Source: Lycium barbarum
Lineage: Eukaryota > Streptophyta > Magnoliopsida > Solanales > Solanaceae
Direction: 5' to 3'
Assembly: GCF_019175385.1 (NCBI RefSeq)
Contig: NC_083344.1
Location: 4,936,965 to 5,000,964 of the forward strand
DNA: 64,000 nucleotides
How positions within the stretch are numbered: the first letter of the stretch is position 1; each line of letters starts with the position of its first letter. Positions 46,201-57,089 of this stretch are shown here, in pieces. The notes below the pieces were generated by a model. It saw nothing but the letters and a program-made list of their open reading frames with translations. It made no database searches and was not told the origin of the DNA. The translations under genes were made by a program, and so were the position numbers.

Positions 46201-48933
46201 ATGCGATGAAAAGGATACTGACAAGCTCTTACGACTAACCTTATCAGCTAATAAGAAACTACTATGATTCCAACTGTTATGTCGCTTACACGCAGCAATC
46301 AACAAATGATCCTAAATTTCCACTGGCATCATCTCCAAATGACAATATTTTGATCCTAAACTTTCGTGGCTCAAAGGTGCATAAATATCTAACCTATAAT
46401 TTATTCCATAAAATGTTTTTGGCAGTTGGGCTGAAAAGAACGTGGATCCTGCACTGTTCTCCAGAGAATTGGTGTCTAATGTTTCTTCTTTGGCGAGGAA
46501 TGCAGAGGTACCGACATTGCAGAGACATACCTAAGTTTAAAATTAGTTTCATGAGTCGCATCATATTAACCAACAGTGACCTGTATTTCCGTGTAAGCAA
46601 TCGACTTAGATTTATAGCCTGTTTGGTCAAGCTTCTAAAAAGTACTTCTAAGTGTATTTTCTTAAAAATGCTTTTCAAAAAAATACTTTTGGGGAAAAAC
46701 TACTTATTTCAACTTCTCAAAAACAGCTTCTGTTTCTCAAAAGCACTTTTCTTCTCCTAAAAATTTGGCCAAACACCTCAATTTGAAAAGAAGAAGAAAA
46801 AAAAAACACTATTAACCTTGGAGAAGCTTGGCCAAACAGGCTATTAATCAATTATTATGAATTCTTAGCTATGACATTCTGGTTTACCAAATTTGGCAGG
46901 TCAATTATGATCCTCGGATTCTCATAAAGGGAGCCCATGCTGCTACATCATCTATCGGTTCAGCTACGGTGTAGGTTCCTTTATCTTCAGAGCTATTGTT
47001 CTTCTTGAGCATTGATAGTCATCCAGATTGAGGAACTTCATTATTATCATTGAATGTGGCTTTCTACCTGGCACATAGAATTGTTTCTACATTCGAGGAC
47101 GGAATTCTGAAGATAGCCAGTGTTGGGGATTGTGGACTACGGGTCATTCGTAAAGGTACAAACTCATATTTTTCTTTTCTGTGACTTTAATTTTCTAATG
47201 TCTCCTTGTTCAAATTCATCTGATGTCATTATTACCTATTTGGATGCAGGTCAGATGATTTTCTCCACATTTCCACTAGAACACTATTTTGACTGCCCAT
47301 ACCAGTTGAGCTCAGAGGCTGTTACTCAAACGTACCTTGATGCCATAGTATGGAAAGTTATATACGGTGAATCATATCACACTATATCTTTTGAGTAAAA
47401 TGGACTTTGTTCTATTTTGCTTCCATGTCATTACTGTTATTTGGTTAGGAGAAGAGGAAAAGCTTTCTAAGACCTCCTTCGCTTTCTGGTACTAACATAA
47501 TCCAGACTATAAGACACTAGGTAATTAAATTCTCTTTTCCTGATGGACAATTTTTTTTTTTTTTTTTGGAATAATTACCTTTTTGGAATGCCTTAAAAAA
47601 TAATAGTTGGCAAATGTATATGTTGTGTATATTAAGTATAAATATACATATTTATACATAAATATACATATTATATACATAGTTGGTGCATATGTTTTGT
47701 ATATTTTGGCTAGCACCCGTAATTAAATTTGGCCGACGGGCGAAAAATGAAAAAAGGCCAACAATTTTCTCTAATGTGTGCTTTGCTAACACTAGAAATC
47801 CTGTTACTCATAGTCCAATAAGCCGACATGTCCTAGGGGGTATTTTCTGTCGCCTCGTACACATTATCAAGAAAGTAGCTATTGGTTTCTTTTGCTGCAC
47901 CACAGAAATTTTCTGATGTTGTATTTGACTATTAGAGTAAGCACGCTCTTTGTCTCCTCTCTCTGTATGTTCTTTCCACAGGTTAGCACAGTGGATTTGC
48001 AAATAGGAGATACAATCATAATGGGCTCAGATGGCCTCTTTGATAATGTTTTCGATCAAGAGATCGTTTCAGTTGTGACCACAAATGATGATGTCTCTAA
48101 TGCTGGTACTTGTTTTCTGCTTTATCTAAATTTTGCTTGGAAACATCGACTCAATTCTGTGGTGTTCTTAGTGGTTTGGTATTAATATTAGCAAAGGCAT
48201 TAGCTGATTTGGCGCGCAACCACTCTGTGGATACCAAATTCGACTCCCCCTTTTCACTGGAGGCTAGAGCAAGGGTAAATTTTCAATCTCAGTGAATATA
48301 GGAAAAAGTACCTAATGTAACTGATTATGCTCCATAATTACATTTTATAGCTGTACTCTTAAATAATTACAAGACACAGCTATATTTTACATTTTATAGC
48401 GGATATACATTGATACACGTGTCCCTAAATTGTAGGCATAATTCTTGTATGCACACGCATACTGTGTATATGCTAACAGTGTATATTCAATGTGTCAGTG
48501 TATATACATTGGTATTGTATGCACGCGCATCCAGTGTATATGCTAAGTTTTGAAAGAAAAATATTGCTATGTTTTGGAGAAAAAAAATATCGCTATTTTT
48601 TGCAAAAAAAAAAAAAAAAAAAAAAAAGGCACTAATCTCACTACTTATGAAATTTCCCCTTCAATATCTATAGATTGTCCTTGAAAGCCTTGTCTGTAGC
48701 GGTATAACGTGATACTTATTATAGCATCACTTTGACTGACAGGGATTTGATGTTCCTTGGTGGAAGAAATTTTTCGGAATGAAGTTAACAGGCATGACTA
48801 GCAGGAATGTTTTTCGCTCCCCTCTGTTATTTTCTTGATGACATGCTTGACAAGGCTTCTTTTCCTATAACATTGAACAGGAGGAAAGCTTGACGATATT
48901 ACAGTTATTGTTGGAAAGGTGAAAAATTCGTGA
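43299..48933 (+). CDS. PBCP: Chloroplast PP2C phosphatase, probable photosystem II core phosphatase (11 exons)
   Basis: My exon model is 43299-43432, 44063-44114, 44958-45037, 46426-46507, 46900-46970, 47079-47155, 47250-47347, 47982-48105, 48192-48274, 48743-48791 and 48881-48933. It totals 903 nt: 300 residues plus TGA, with every junction in phase. All introns are GT-AG except the tenth, which starts AG|GCATGA and is GC-AG. Residues 1-45 are Ser/Arg-rich with few acids, like a transit peptide. PPM/PP2C motifs follow: GGEDAFFV (66-73), ADGVSGW (84-90, metal-binding Asp85), VGDCGLRV (155-162), GSDGLFDN (213-220) and GGKLDD (284-289, metal-binding Asp near 289). The phrases SLSVGTYLIPHP, HYFDCPYQLSSE and KLTGGKLDD match Arabidopsis PP2C 26/PBCP (At2g30170 family, ~298 aa). 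That enzyme dephosphorylates PSII core proteins at the thylakoid. Four introns hold MITEs. It looks intact and is the only supported protein gene in the window; orthology is inferred from motif identity. Confidence 0.92.
43531..43750. mobile_element. Stowaway-like MITE in intron 1
   Basis: CTCTTTCTGTTTTAAGTTGT at the left matches the complement of ACAAATTGAAATGGGAGGAG at the right, with TA on each side. It lies wholly inside the first intron of the phosphatase gene. Confidence 0.8.
43779..43984. mobile_element. Hairpin MITE in intron 1
   Basis: AAAAACACATGTGAACTATC ACTTTTTCGC and its complement GCGAAAAAGTGATAGTTCAG...TTTT fold into one ~200-bp hairpin with ACAATTAGTTG/CAACGGTT-like inner arms. 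Target-site duplication not resolved. Confidence 0.65.
44439..44814. mobile_element. Tourist-like MITE in intron 2
   Basis: GGGGCCATTTGGTAGGATGT at the left and TACACCCTACAAACGACTCC at the right are inverted, with TTA at 44436-44438 and 44815-44817. The interior repeats TAATACA on both strands. A GGCGGAGCC-family repeat fragment (44200-44347) lies just before it in the same intron. Confidence 0.85.
46615..46843. mobile_element. Tourist-like MITE in intron 4
   Basis: TAGCCTGTTTGGTCAAGCTT and AAGCTTGGCCAAACAGGCTA are near-perfect inverted termini with TTA on both sides (46612-46614 and 46844-46846). Confidence 0.88.
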
Positions 48934-49767
48934 ACAAGCTAGCCTGGACACCACCGATATTTTAAAAAAGAAAAGGCTCGTGAACAAGTGAATATATCTT
49001 TGGTGCCAAGACTTTGGCAGGGTGCGATTTCCTGAATCTTTGGGCAATTGGATGGTGTTTTGAACTACGAGTTGAAGGATGAGGTAAGAAGAGAACAGCT
49101 TCAAACAACACTCGATAGTTGTTTCTGTATCGTGTTATCTGTCGCAAGACAATGTTTGGCACTAAAAATCTGTATGACATTTGGGACGATTTGTATTATT
49201 CATTGTTCATAAGTACAACCATGAAAAGCTTACTAACTTCAGTAACTTGTTTAACACCTACAGTCTCCATTGGCAAGGCACTTAATCATCTAATCCATAC
49301 ACCTACTTGTGTTTCCTGGATCGAATTTTGTATTTTCTGTTGTTATTTTTTCCGATGATATATAGACATAATTGAATTACTTTTCCTTTACAAGAATTTG
49401 ATTTATGACCTTGTGTCTATAAATTGGAAGTGGGATGGCTATCCATGAAATAACCCCAATAAATTGGTGAATAACATTTATTTTTCATAAGAATGTCACC
49501 AGTATTTTGGCAAAGAATCTATTCTTCATGTGTAGTACATAAAAGCGAAATGCCAAGAGATTCAACGTATTACTTTAGAAAAGGATTTGAGTTCTTGAAA
49601 ATTCAATAATTTGCTGTGTCACTCTCATAATCACTCAAGGATAGACTTGGATAAATTTTTTTTATTGTTTTTACTGAGTATTTGGAGGTAGCTTTCTCCA
49701 AAGATTATGATCTTTTAACACAATGCTTTAATAATTCTGAATCTGTCTGAGCCCTGGGTATGGAATT
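48934..49767. other. 3' flank of the phosphatase gene
   Basis: Should hold the 3' UTR; an AATAAATT near 49462 is one possible poly(A) signal. No further gene seen; the short frames here are fortuitous. Confidence 0.35.
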
Positions 49768-49862
49768 GTCTTTGTTAAGGAATGTTTTGCCCCTTTCCCG
49801 GTGCAAATCCAAATTTAGTTGGGCCCCAATACGGACACCGGGTGGAACACCATAAAAAAATT
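49768..49862 (+). mobile_element. 5'-truncated SINE
   Basis: CGGTGCAAATCCAAATTTAG, GGGCCCCAATACGGACACCG and a short A-rich tail (CATAAAAAAATT) match the 3' half of the SINE at 26220-26418. The tRNA-like head with the A and B boxes is missing. Confidence 0.6.
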
Positions 49863-50042
49863 TATCTAATCTGTATGGGATACAAGGTGCACGTGAAATG
49901 TGAAAAAATACTCTGATTTTCCTGCTAATCTTTTCTTTTCTCTCTCTAGAACTTTCTCTCTCTGGGCGCACATTAGTATTGTGTCTTTGAAACTTCCAGG
50001 TGCACGCTTAGGGTGAACGTCTAACCTGCGGCACTCGCCGGA

Positions 50043-51489
50043 ATGGCGAGGGGAAGGCTGAAGAAAGATGACACTATCGGTGAAGCATCCAAGCAAGCTA
50101 AAAAAGGGAAAGTTACTAACAAAAACGACCCAATAGCAACTGCTACTCTAACAGTTGCGCAAGGAAAGGTGACAGAAGAATGGCCCAGACTAGCCAGAAA
50201 AATGGTAGATCTGGAAGTACCGGCTGGGGGAAACGTATCTGGTAGGGTTTCAACTCCAATTGCAGTGGAGGCTACATAGGGAACAGATAGTATGACAGGG
50301 GAAATTGATACAGGGAAATAAATCACAAACTGCCCAACGACGAATTGACCTAGCCGCCCCTGAAAACAAGGAGAAAACATGGAATTCACTGTTTGATAAT
50401 AGATTTGCAGCTCAAGGTATGAGTCTCACTTTCATAGCTCCGACGATACACAAGGGCGAAAAAGTAGTGGAACTACTCCAATCGGACATTGAACAGGAGA
50501 GTGAGCAGTGGAAACATTCGCTTATATTATACGTGGTGGGGAATTCCCCAACAATTGCTGCTATTGAGAGGTTCCTGGCTAGTCAATGGAAATTCAACGT
50601 GCAACCTAAGATCTATTATCATAATGATGGGTACTTCGTCATTCAATTCACTAATTACGATGATCGGAATGATGTTTTGTATTCAGGCCCACATATGATC
50701 AATAATAGACTAGCCATTGTAAAACCTTGGACCCCTGGGTTCAATTTCGCTGATGAAATCCTGAAAATTGTACCACTATGGGTGAAGCTCCCCAAAACGC
50801 CCCTAAATTGTTGGAGTATGAATGCTCTGAGCAGGATAGGGAGCAGTCTAGGGACTCGAATTTGCGCAGATGATTGTTCCACAAAAAAGGATAGAATAAC
50901 CAATGCTAAACTATTAGTAGAAATGGATATTACTATGAAATTGCCTAATACTGTAAAGGTGATGGATGTTCATGGACGTTTATTTAATCAAAAAGTGGAG
51001 TACGATTGGAAGCTCGTCTATTGTGGGGTTTGCCTGCAGGTTGGACATGATTGCAACAAGAACAAACGACACCAGGTAGTAGCTCCTCCAAAGCAAATAA
51101 GGAAGGACTGGCTGGCAAGGCCGTATACTGATTGACCTAATATGAAACAGGCTGATCCAAAAAAGAAAGGAAATGCTGGACTAAGTGAGAACCCACCAAC
51201 AGTAACAACTGCAAAGGATACAACTGCACAATCAGGAACTGAACCTAACACCACTCCAAAGACAAGGGAGATGGAAGGACAGTGGAATGAGGTGCCAAAA
51301 AAATCTATTGCCAGAGGAGGGGTACAAATACTTAAAAGGCCAGAAGTAAGTTCTATGAATGGTTTCAGTCCACTAGCAGATACGGGGAGCGATATGGTTG
51401 CTCAAACTCAAATTGTACCAAGGAATAGTGGACAGAGTAGTCAGACAAGGGAAAAAGAGGATGGGTCTCAACCTTATCATAATCAATGA
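50043..51489 (+). pseudogene. LINE ORF1 (DUF4283/zinc-knuckle protein), broken
   Basis: Starts MARGRLKKDDTIGE at 50043 and is interrupted by a stop at 50277-50279. It continues in another frame from about 50305 with a DUF4283-type RNA-binding domain (SLILYVVGNSPTIAAIERFL ... GYFVIQFTNYDDRNDVLYSG). A basic/aromatic segment (IVPLWVKLPKTPLNCWS) and a knuckle-like CGVCLQVGHDC follow. A second stop lies at 51133-51135. The acidic, Gln/Ser-rich tail runs on in the same frame to TGA at 51487-51489. In L1 elements this protein coats the RNA and carries it to the target. Confidence 0.85.
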
Positions 51490-54400
51490 ACCTTGCCACT
51501 TGGAATGTGAGAGGCTTGAATCAAGCCTTTAAATATAGAGGGTTGCAGAAGTTTATAATAGATAGTAAAGTGGGGATGATTGCTATAGGGGAACATAGAG
51601 TACAAAAATCCTTAGCTGATAAGGTGATTAAGAAGATATTTAGGGGGTGGAAATGGTGTTACAGCTATAATCCGAATGGAAAAGGTTGAATATGGTTACT
51701 ATGGGATCCATCTTATTTTGGATTCCAGGAATTGACAATGACTGCTCAATTCATCCATGGTATGGTGTTGGTGAAAGACATGAATATCCGATTTTTGTTC
51801 TTAGCAATATATGGCCTGCACACAGTTGAAGACATGAAATCACTTTGGAGCGATCTGGGTGGATTGGCTGCCAATACACATGATCCTTGGATACTAATGT
51901 GGGACTTCAATGCTGTGGCCCATGCTCAAGACAGAATCAATGGAAGCGATATACAAGATGTAGAGGTCAGAGATCTCAGAAAGTTTCTATTAGATAATGC
52001 CCTGACTGAATTACCAACTACTGGGAGAGAATACACATGGAGTAATGGCACAATGTCTAGTAAAATTGACAGGGCAGTTACCAACGCTGAATGGATGCTG
52101 AAGATCCTTTTCCTCAATGTTAATGCACAAGAACCCTTATTCTTGGATCATTCTCCAATGTGCTTGGCAATTGGGGGACATCTTGAGAAGGCCCCAAGAA
52201 CTTTTAAGTTCTTTCACTGTTTGGCAGATCATCATGCTTTCCCAGAGGCAGTGAAAACAAGTTGGTACAAACATGCAAAGGGGGCAAACGTGGAGAAAGT
52301 ATGGAGGAAATTACAAACCACTAAAGCTGAGCTCAAAAGACTCAATACTAAAGAGTTTACAAGTATTAACAATAAGTTGCAAGATATAAAGAATCAGCTG
52401 ATAACTGTACAAAAGCTCATGAAGGATGGCCAACAACAACAATTACTAGAGTAGGAAAGAGAGCTCGGGAAACAATTGGAGAAGTGGGGTAACATTGAAG
52501 AAAGTGCTATGCAACAAAAATCAAGAATTTAGTGGCTAAAATTGGGTGATTCCAATACAACATATTCTCATGCCAATTTGAAGAATAGAGAAACACAAAA
52601 CAAGATCAGGATGTTAGTAAATGATGAAGGTGAACTAACAACTATGGAAGACATTGAAAATGAAGTCCTCAATTTTTATAAAGGATTATTGGGATCCAAT
52701 GCAAGTCGACTTCCTATGATACAAGAAAGTGTTTTCTCATAAGGATATGTGCTTAATAGAACTCAACAACTTCAATTGATTGAACCTATTACCAGTGAGG
52801 AGGTGAGGTCTGGACAGCTTTGAAAGGAATAGATGATTTGAAGGCCCCAGGGATAGATGGTTTCAATGCTATGTTCTTCATAAAAGCTTGGAATATTATT
52901 GATCAAGACATCACTGCAGCAGTTCTTGATTTCTTTGAATCAAAGCACATCTACAAACCAGTGAACTGTGCAAAAGTTACCTTGATACCAAAGATTAAAG
53001 ATCCTACAAGGATTAAAGATTACAGACCAATTTCTTGTTGCACAGTCATATATAAGATCATTTCAAAGATACTAACTAGTAGAACGCAATCAGTCATGGC
53101 CAAACTAGTAGATACAAGCCAAACAGCCTTTGTACCTGCAGGTAGAGTGATCTCAGATAATATCCTCTTGAGCCATGAGTTGGTTAAAGGATATGGAAGG
53201 AAGGGGATTTCACCAAGGTGTATGCTTAAGGTGGATATGCAAAAAGCCTATGATTGTGTGGAATAAGCATTCCTAGAACAAGTGCTTAGAGGTTTGAACT
53301 TTCCTGATAGATTCGTAGGATGGATCATGAAATGTACAATCACTGTATCCTACTCTATAAGTATAAATGGCAAGATGACAACACCATTTCCAGCTAAGAG
53401 GGGTTTAAGGCAAAGAGATCCTATATCTCCTTTCCTTTTTGTATTGGTGATGGTATATCTCAGTAGGTTGCTAAAGAAGTTGGGCCAGGATCCTGATTTT
53501 CATTTCCACCCTAAATGTGCCAAAATGAACCTGATTCAATTAGGTTTTGCTGATGACTTGCTGGTATTCTGTAGGGGTGATGAAAGATCAGTTCTTAAGC
53601 TTTTTGACTGCTTCCAGGAGTTCTCAGCCCTCATAGGATTAATTGCAAACAAGACAAAGAATTGTATCTATTTTGGAGGTGTCCCCGAAGCAACTCAGCA
53701 AAGTATAATGCACAAGCTTGGTTTTGCAAAAGGATCCATTCCTTTCAAATACTTAGGGGTTCCACTGAGCTCTAAAAGGGTGTCAATTATTCAATGCCAG
53801 CCATTTTTAGATAAGATTACTAACAGGATCACATCATGGACCACCAAATACTTGTCTTATGCAGGAAGGATACAATTAATTAAGGCTGTATTATTCTCCA
53901 TACAGACATATTGGTCACAAATTTTTACCTTGTCAAAGAAAGTTTTGAAGCAGATCATTACTTTGTGCAGAAGATTCCTATAGACTAGATCACCAGAGGC
54001 ATCAAAAAAGACATTGGTTGCATGGGAAACTTTGTGTCTACCTAAATCAGCAGGTGGAATGAACATTATGCACTTGGAAACATATAATAAATCTGCTATA
54101 TGCAAGCTATATTGGAATCTTTGCCAAAAGGAGGACAAGTTGTGGGTCAAGTGGGTACATGTCTGCTACATTAAGGACCAGCCAATAGAAGAGATAATGC
54201 CAAAACAAGCTTCTTGGCTAATGAAGAAAATTTTCAAAGCAAAAAGGCTGTTTGAAGAGACAGGAATTAATGGCACTTAGTTGGACAGATTATCCATCAA
54301 ATTCATGTACAACAAGCTCAGAGGAGATTTTGCCAAAGTTCCATAGAAGAAGATGATATGTAATAACCAAGGGCCCCTAAGTGGATCTTCATCACATATC

Positions 54401-54834
54401 TAGCAATATAGGGAAAGCTATACACCAGGGACAGGCTACTCAAATGGGGGATTATTGATGATGCTGAGTGTGCTATGTGTGGTTTGGAAACTGAGTCAAC
54501 TGAACATTTATTTTTCAAGTGCCCACTGTCTACCGCAATCTGGGGAAAGTTGTTTCAATGGCAAGGGTACTCAAGACCAGTCCTAGCATGGAAGGATGAA
54601 CAAGAATGGCAAAGATTGTATGCTAATGGCAAGAACTCTAAAGATGAGATGTACAGGGTGACATTGGCTGGTTGCATTTATATGTTATGGCACGAAAGGA
54701 ATTGCAGAATTTTTCAGCAGAAAATGAGGACAGTAGATGTGCTAACAAAGTTGATAATCCAGGAAGTTATATGTCGAGGAACCATGAAGCCTAAGTTAAC
54801 TAGTAGAGTTATGCAGTTGAATACTTACTTGTAA
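51486..54834 (+). pseudogene. LINE ORF2 (endonuclease-reverse transcriptase), broken
   Basis: The ATG at 51486 overlaps the ORF1 stop as ATGA. An AP-type endonuclease comes first (LATWNVRGLNQ; the GDFN motif reads WDFN at about 51901; the SDHSP motif reads LDHSP with the catalytic Asp-His kept). Reverse transcriptase follows ([45 protein letters not shown] with the DD near 53549). The zf-RVT region comes last (CGLETESTEHLFFKC, 54475 onward). In-frame stops are at about 51687, 52452, 52530, 52740, 53264 and 53981, and frameshifts near 52805 and between 54280 and 54475. It is the closest relative in the window of the fragment at 9484-11340. Confidence 0.88.
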
Positions 54835-54962
54835 TGTGCTAGCTTTGTTATGTTCATAGGTTACTAATATCATGGAGGCTCCCTGTCCATGAATCAGTCG
54901 GAGTTTTGTACATGCAGCTCATTTGGTAAATAATAATAAAATTAGTTACCCAAAAAAAAAAA

Positions 54963-57084
54963 GAATTGCTGCTGCAGCGTTACAGAAACAATTGGTTTGG
55001 ACCTAGGCATCAGTTTTACTTAAACCATTAGACGTGTAACTAACACAAGATGGATGATCTTGTTTAGAATTTTATTTAAGCGAAGGTGGCCACTTATCAC
55101 AAGTTCACAACTCGTCTATGAATTTGGGTCTAGAAACTGAGACTTTACGACTCTATGTAGATGTTCTAATAGTCTTACTTCTCATCCCAAATTCTATCAC
55201 AGTTTTTTTTTTTCAATTGGTATGTCTATTATACTAGATAATCTTGCCTATGCTCAGCATAGGCCCAACAAATTACAATTTAAAATTATCTGCTAATTAT
55301 AACAAAAGATTGCAAAGCATGTTTTTGCTTGTAAACTGTAAAAGATAAACAAGTTTTTGCTTTGAGATATCACTCCCTTGAAATTAGTACAACTTCAATG
55401 CCACAATGTAAATTTAACCCAAGATCTAAATTAACATATGAGTCCATGGATTAAAGCTTTACATAAGTTTTGTGTCGACTTAGTCTATGAGCAAATGCAT
55501 TTGCTACTGCTGCTTTCAGCGTAGGTGATTAGCTGTTAATTTTTTTAATAGGAAGCTATGAAGCATGTATTCATGCTGATAGTTGACTATGTTGTAGGTG
55601 GAGACAATAAGATCAATAGAACTCTTGGAGTAGAACTTATTCCAGTATCAACCGCGGTTAATGCTTCATCTTCTAAAGCTCAGATCACGGAATATACACT
55701 TGACAATCTGCTAGAAATAGAGAACACAAGTAATTTGTCTCAAACAGGACAAGACAAAATGGAGTACATTAGCTACTCGACATGAAAGATGGAGCTTCAA
55801 GAGCTTAGAAGAAAAGTTTGTTGTTAACCTTCACTATTTGATCTATAGAAGTAACCTAACATCATCCAAAAAGATAAACTCATACATTTATTAAATCCAA
55901 AAATTACAGAAGTAAGTTTATTATCTTGACCTGGAATAAAATGTTATAATTTCATTCAAAGTGGAAATAAAGAGAGGTACCTAGACATTGGCAAAATATG
56001 AAAGTTAACATTAACATTACTTCAATTTCTCAGGACAACTTGATATTTTCTCCTGCAAAAGCAAGTAGGAAATAAATCTATGAAGATGCAAAACTCAAAG
56101 AGCAGATAGAGAAACAATGCATTAAATCTTAAGATATTACATTAGAGTTCTATAAGAGGAACATTTGTTATGTTTTTCTGAACTAATAACCACAAAAATA
56201 AGCATAGCACAGAAGTGCTACTCTTAATATTTTTATGTAACAAGTAAAATCTAAGAGAACCAAAAATTCAAAGGAAAGTGGAAGAATTGAAGTTACTGAT
56301 CTGCTTTGGAAAAAGCTAGAAAATGCCAAAGCCATCACTGAATTACTTTCAAATTAAAAATTGAAATTACCATTATTCATAAATCATTACTAACAGTCCC
56401 TAAATTCTTGATGAATTTTATGAGGGGTTACGCTCTTTTCTTTAAAATCCACGGATTTGGAATGCCTCAAATAGATCTGAACAAACACATTACTGAAAGA
56501 AAAAGAAAAAATGTCATTACACATACTTGGATGTGGGACCATCCCAGTTCTTAGCATTTCCTTCATTCACTGAATAAATCTTCTTTCTCTTAAGAATCTA
56601 CATGTGGGAAGCAATGTAGTGATCTTGCTAAACAAAAAGATGCATAAATCCTAAATAATAAAAAACGAACAAACAGAAAATCATAAATTGAAATGTCAAT
56701 AGGATGAAAGTAATATCTACGAAAGTCCGGCAAGCTAAGATATGAATGATTTGGAAAATATGAGGTCAAGAACTCAAAATGTCAAATAGCAGAAGGGTAG
56801 ATAAGCTTAAGTTTAAGTAGAGGCAAGTTCAGAGACAGAAGGGACATAGGATGTTATTATGCTAAAACAATTTCAGATAGCATGATATCTAGCATTCTCA
56901 CAAAGAGAGCATATTTTACATATTAAACTATTATAATTATAAATTGAGGTTGATTGGTTGATCAACAAGTTATCACAGATTCAATTATGGGAACTGTAAT
57001 AGAGTCAACAAGAATCACATGATCTCTAAATAGTTTTCACTCTTACATACTTTTGTTCTAAAATAAATTCAGTCTTAATACAAG
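54963..57084. other. Gene-free interval
   Basis: AT-rich. One open frame (55558-55785, 75 codons, with NKINRTLGVELIPVSTAVNA) has somewhat protein-like composition, but I recognise no domain, start context or neighbour that would support a gene. It may be an exon relic. Nothing else found. Confidence 0.35.
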
Positions 57085-57089
57085 GTTGC

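Larger units (their letters stand above)
50043..54962 (+). mobile_element. L1-type LINE, near full length, inactive
   Basis: Two open-frame regions in the plant L1 order (ORF1 then ORF2), about 115 bp of 3' UTR and a poly(A) tract at 54952-54962. Some 5' UTR should precede 50043, where a CT-rich stretch begins near 49925, but I cannot fix the start and see no target-site duplication. It lies about 1.1 kb downstream of the phosphatase gene in the same orientation. Confidence 0.88.

Noticed and set aside
44950..46430. Second gene inside intron 3 of the phosphatase
   Set aside because: Frames there (for example 45738-46102) have no domain and the intron fits the gene's junctions.
55558..55785. 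75-codon frame as a host gene
   Set aside because: No recognisable domain, no splice or promoter context; kept only as a remark on the interval.
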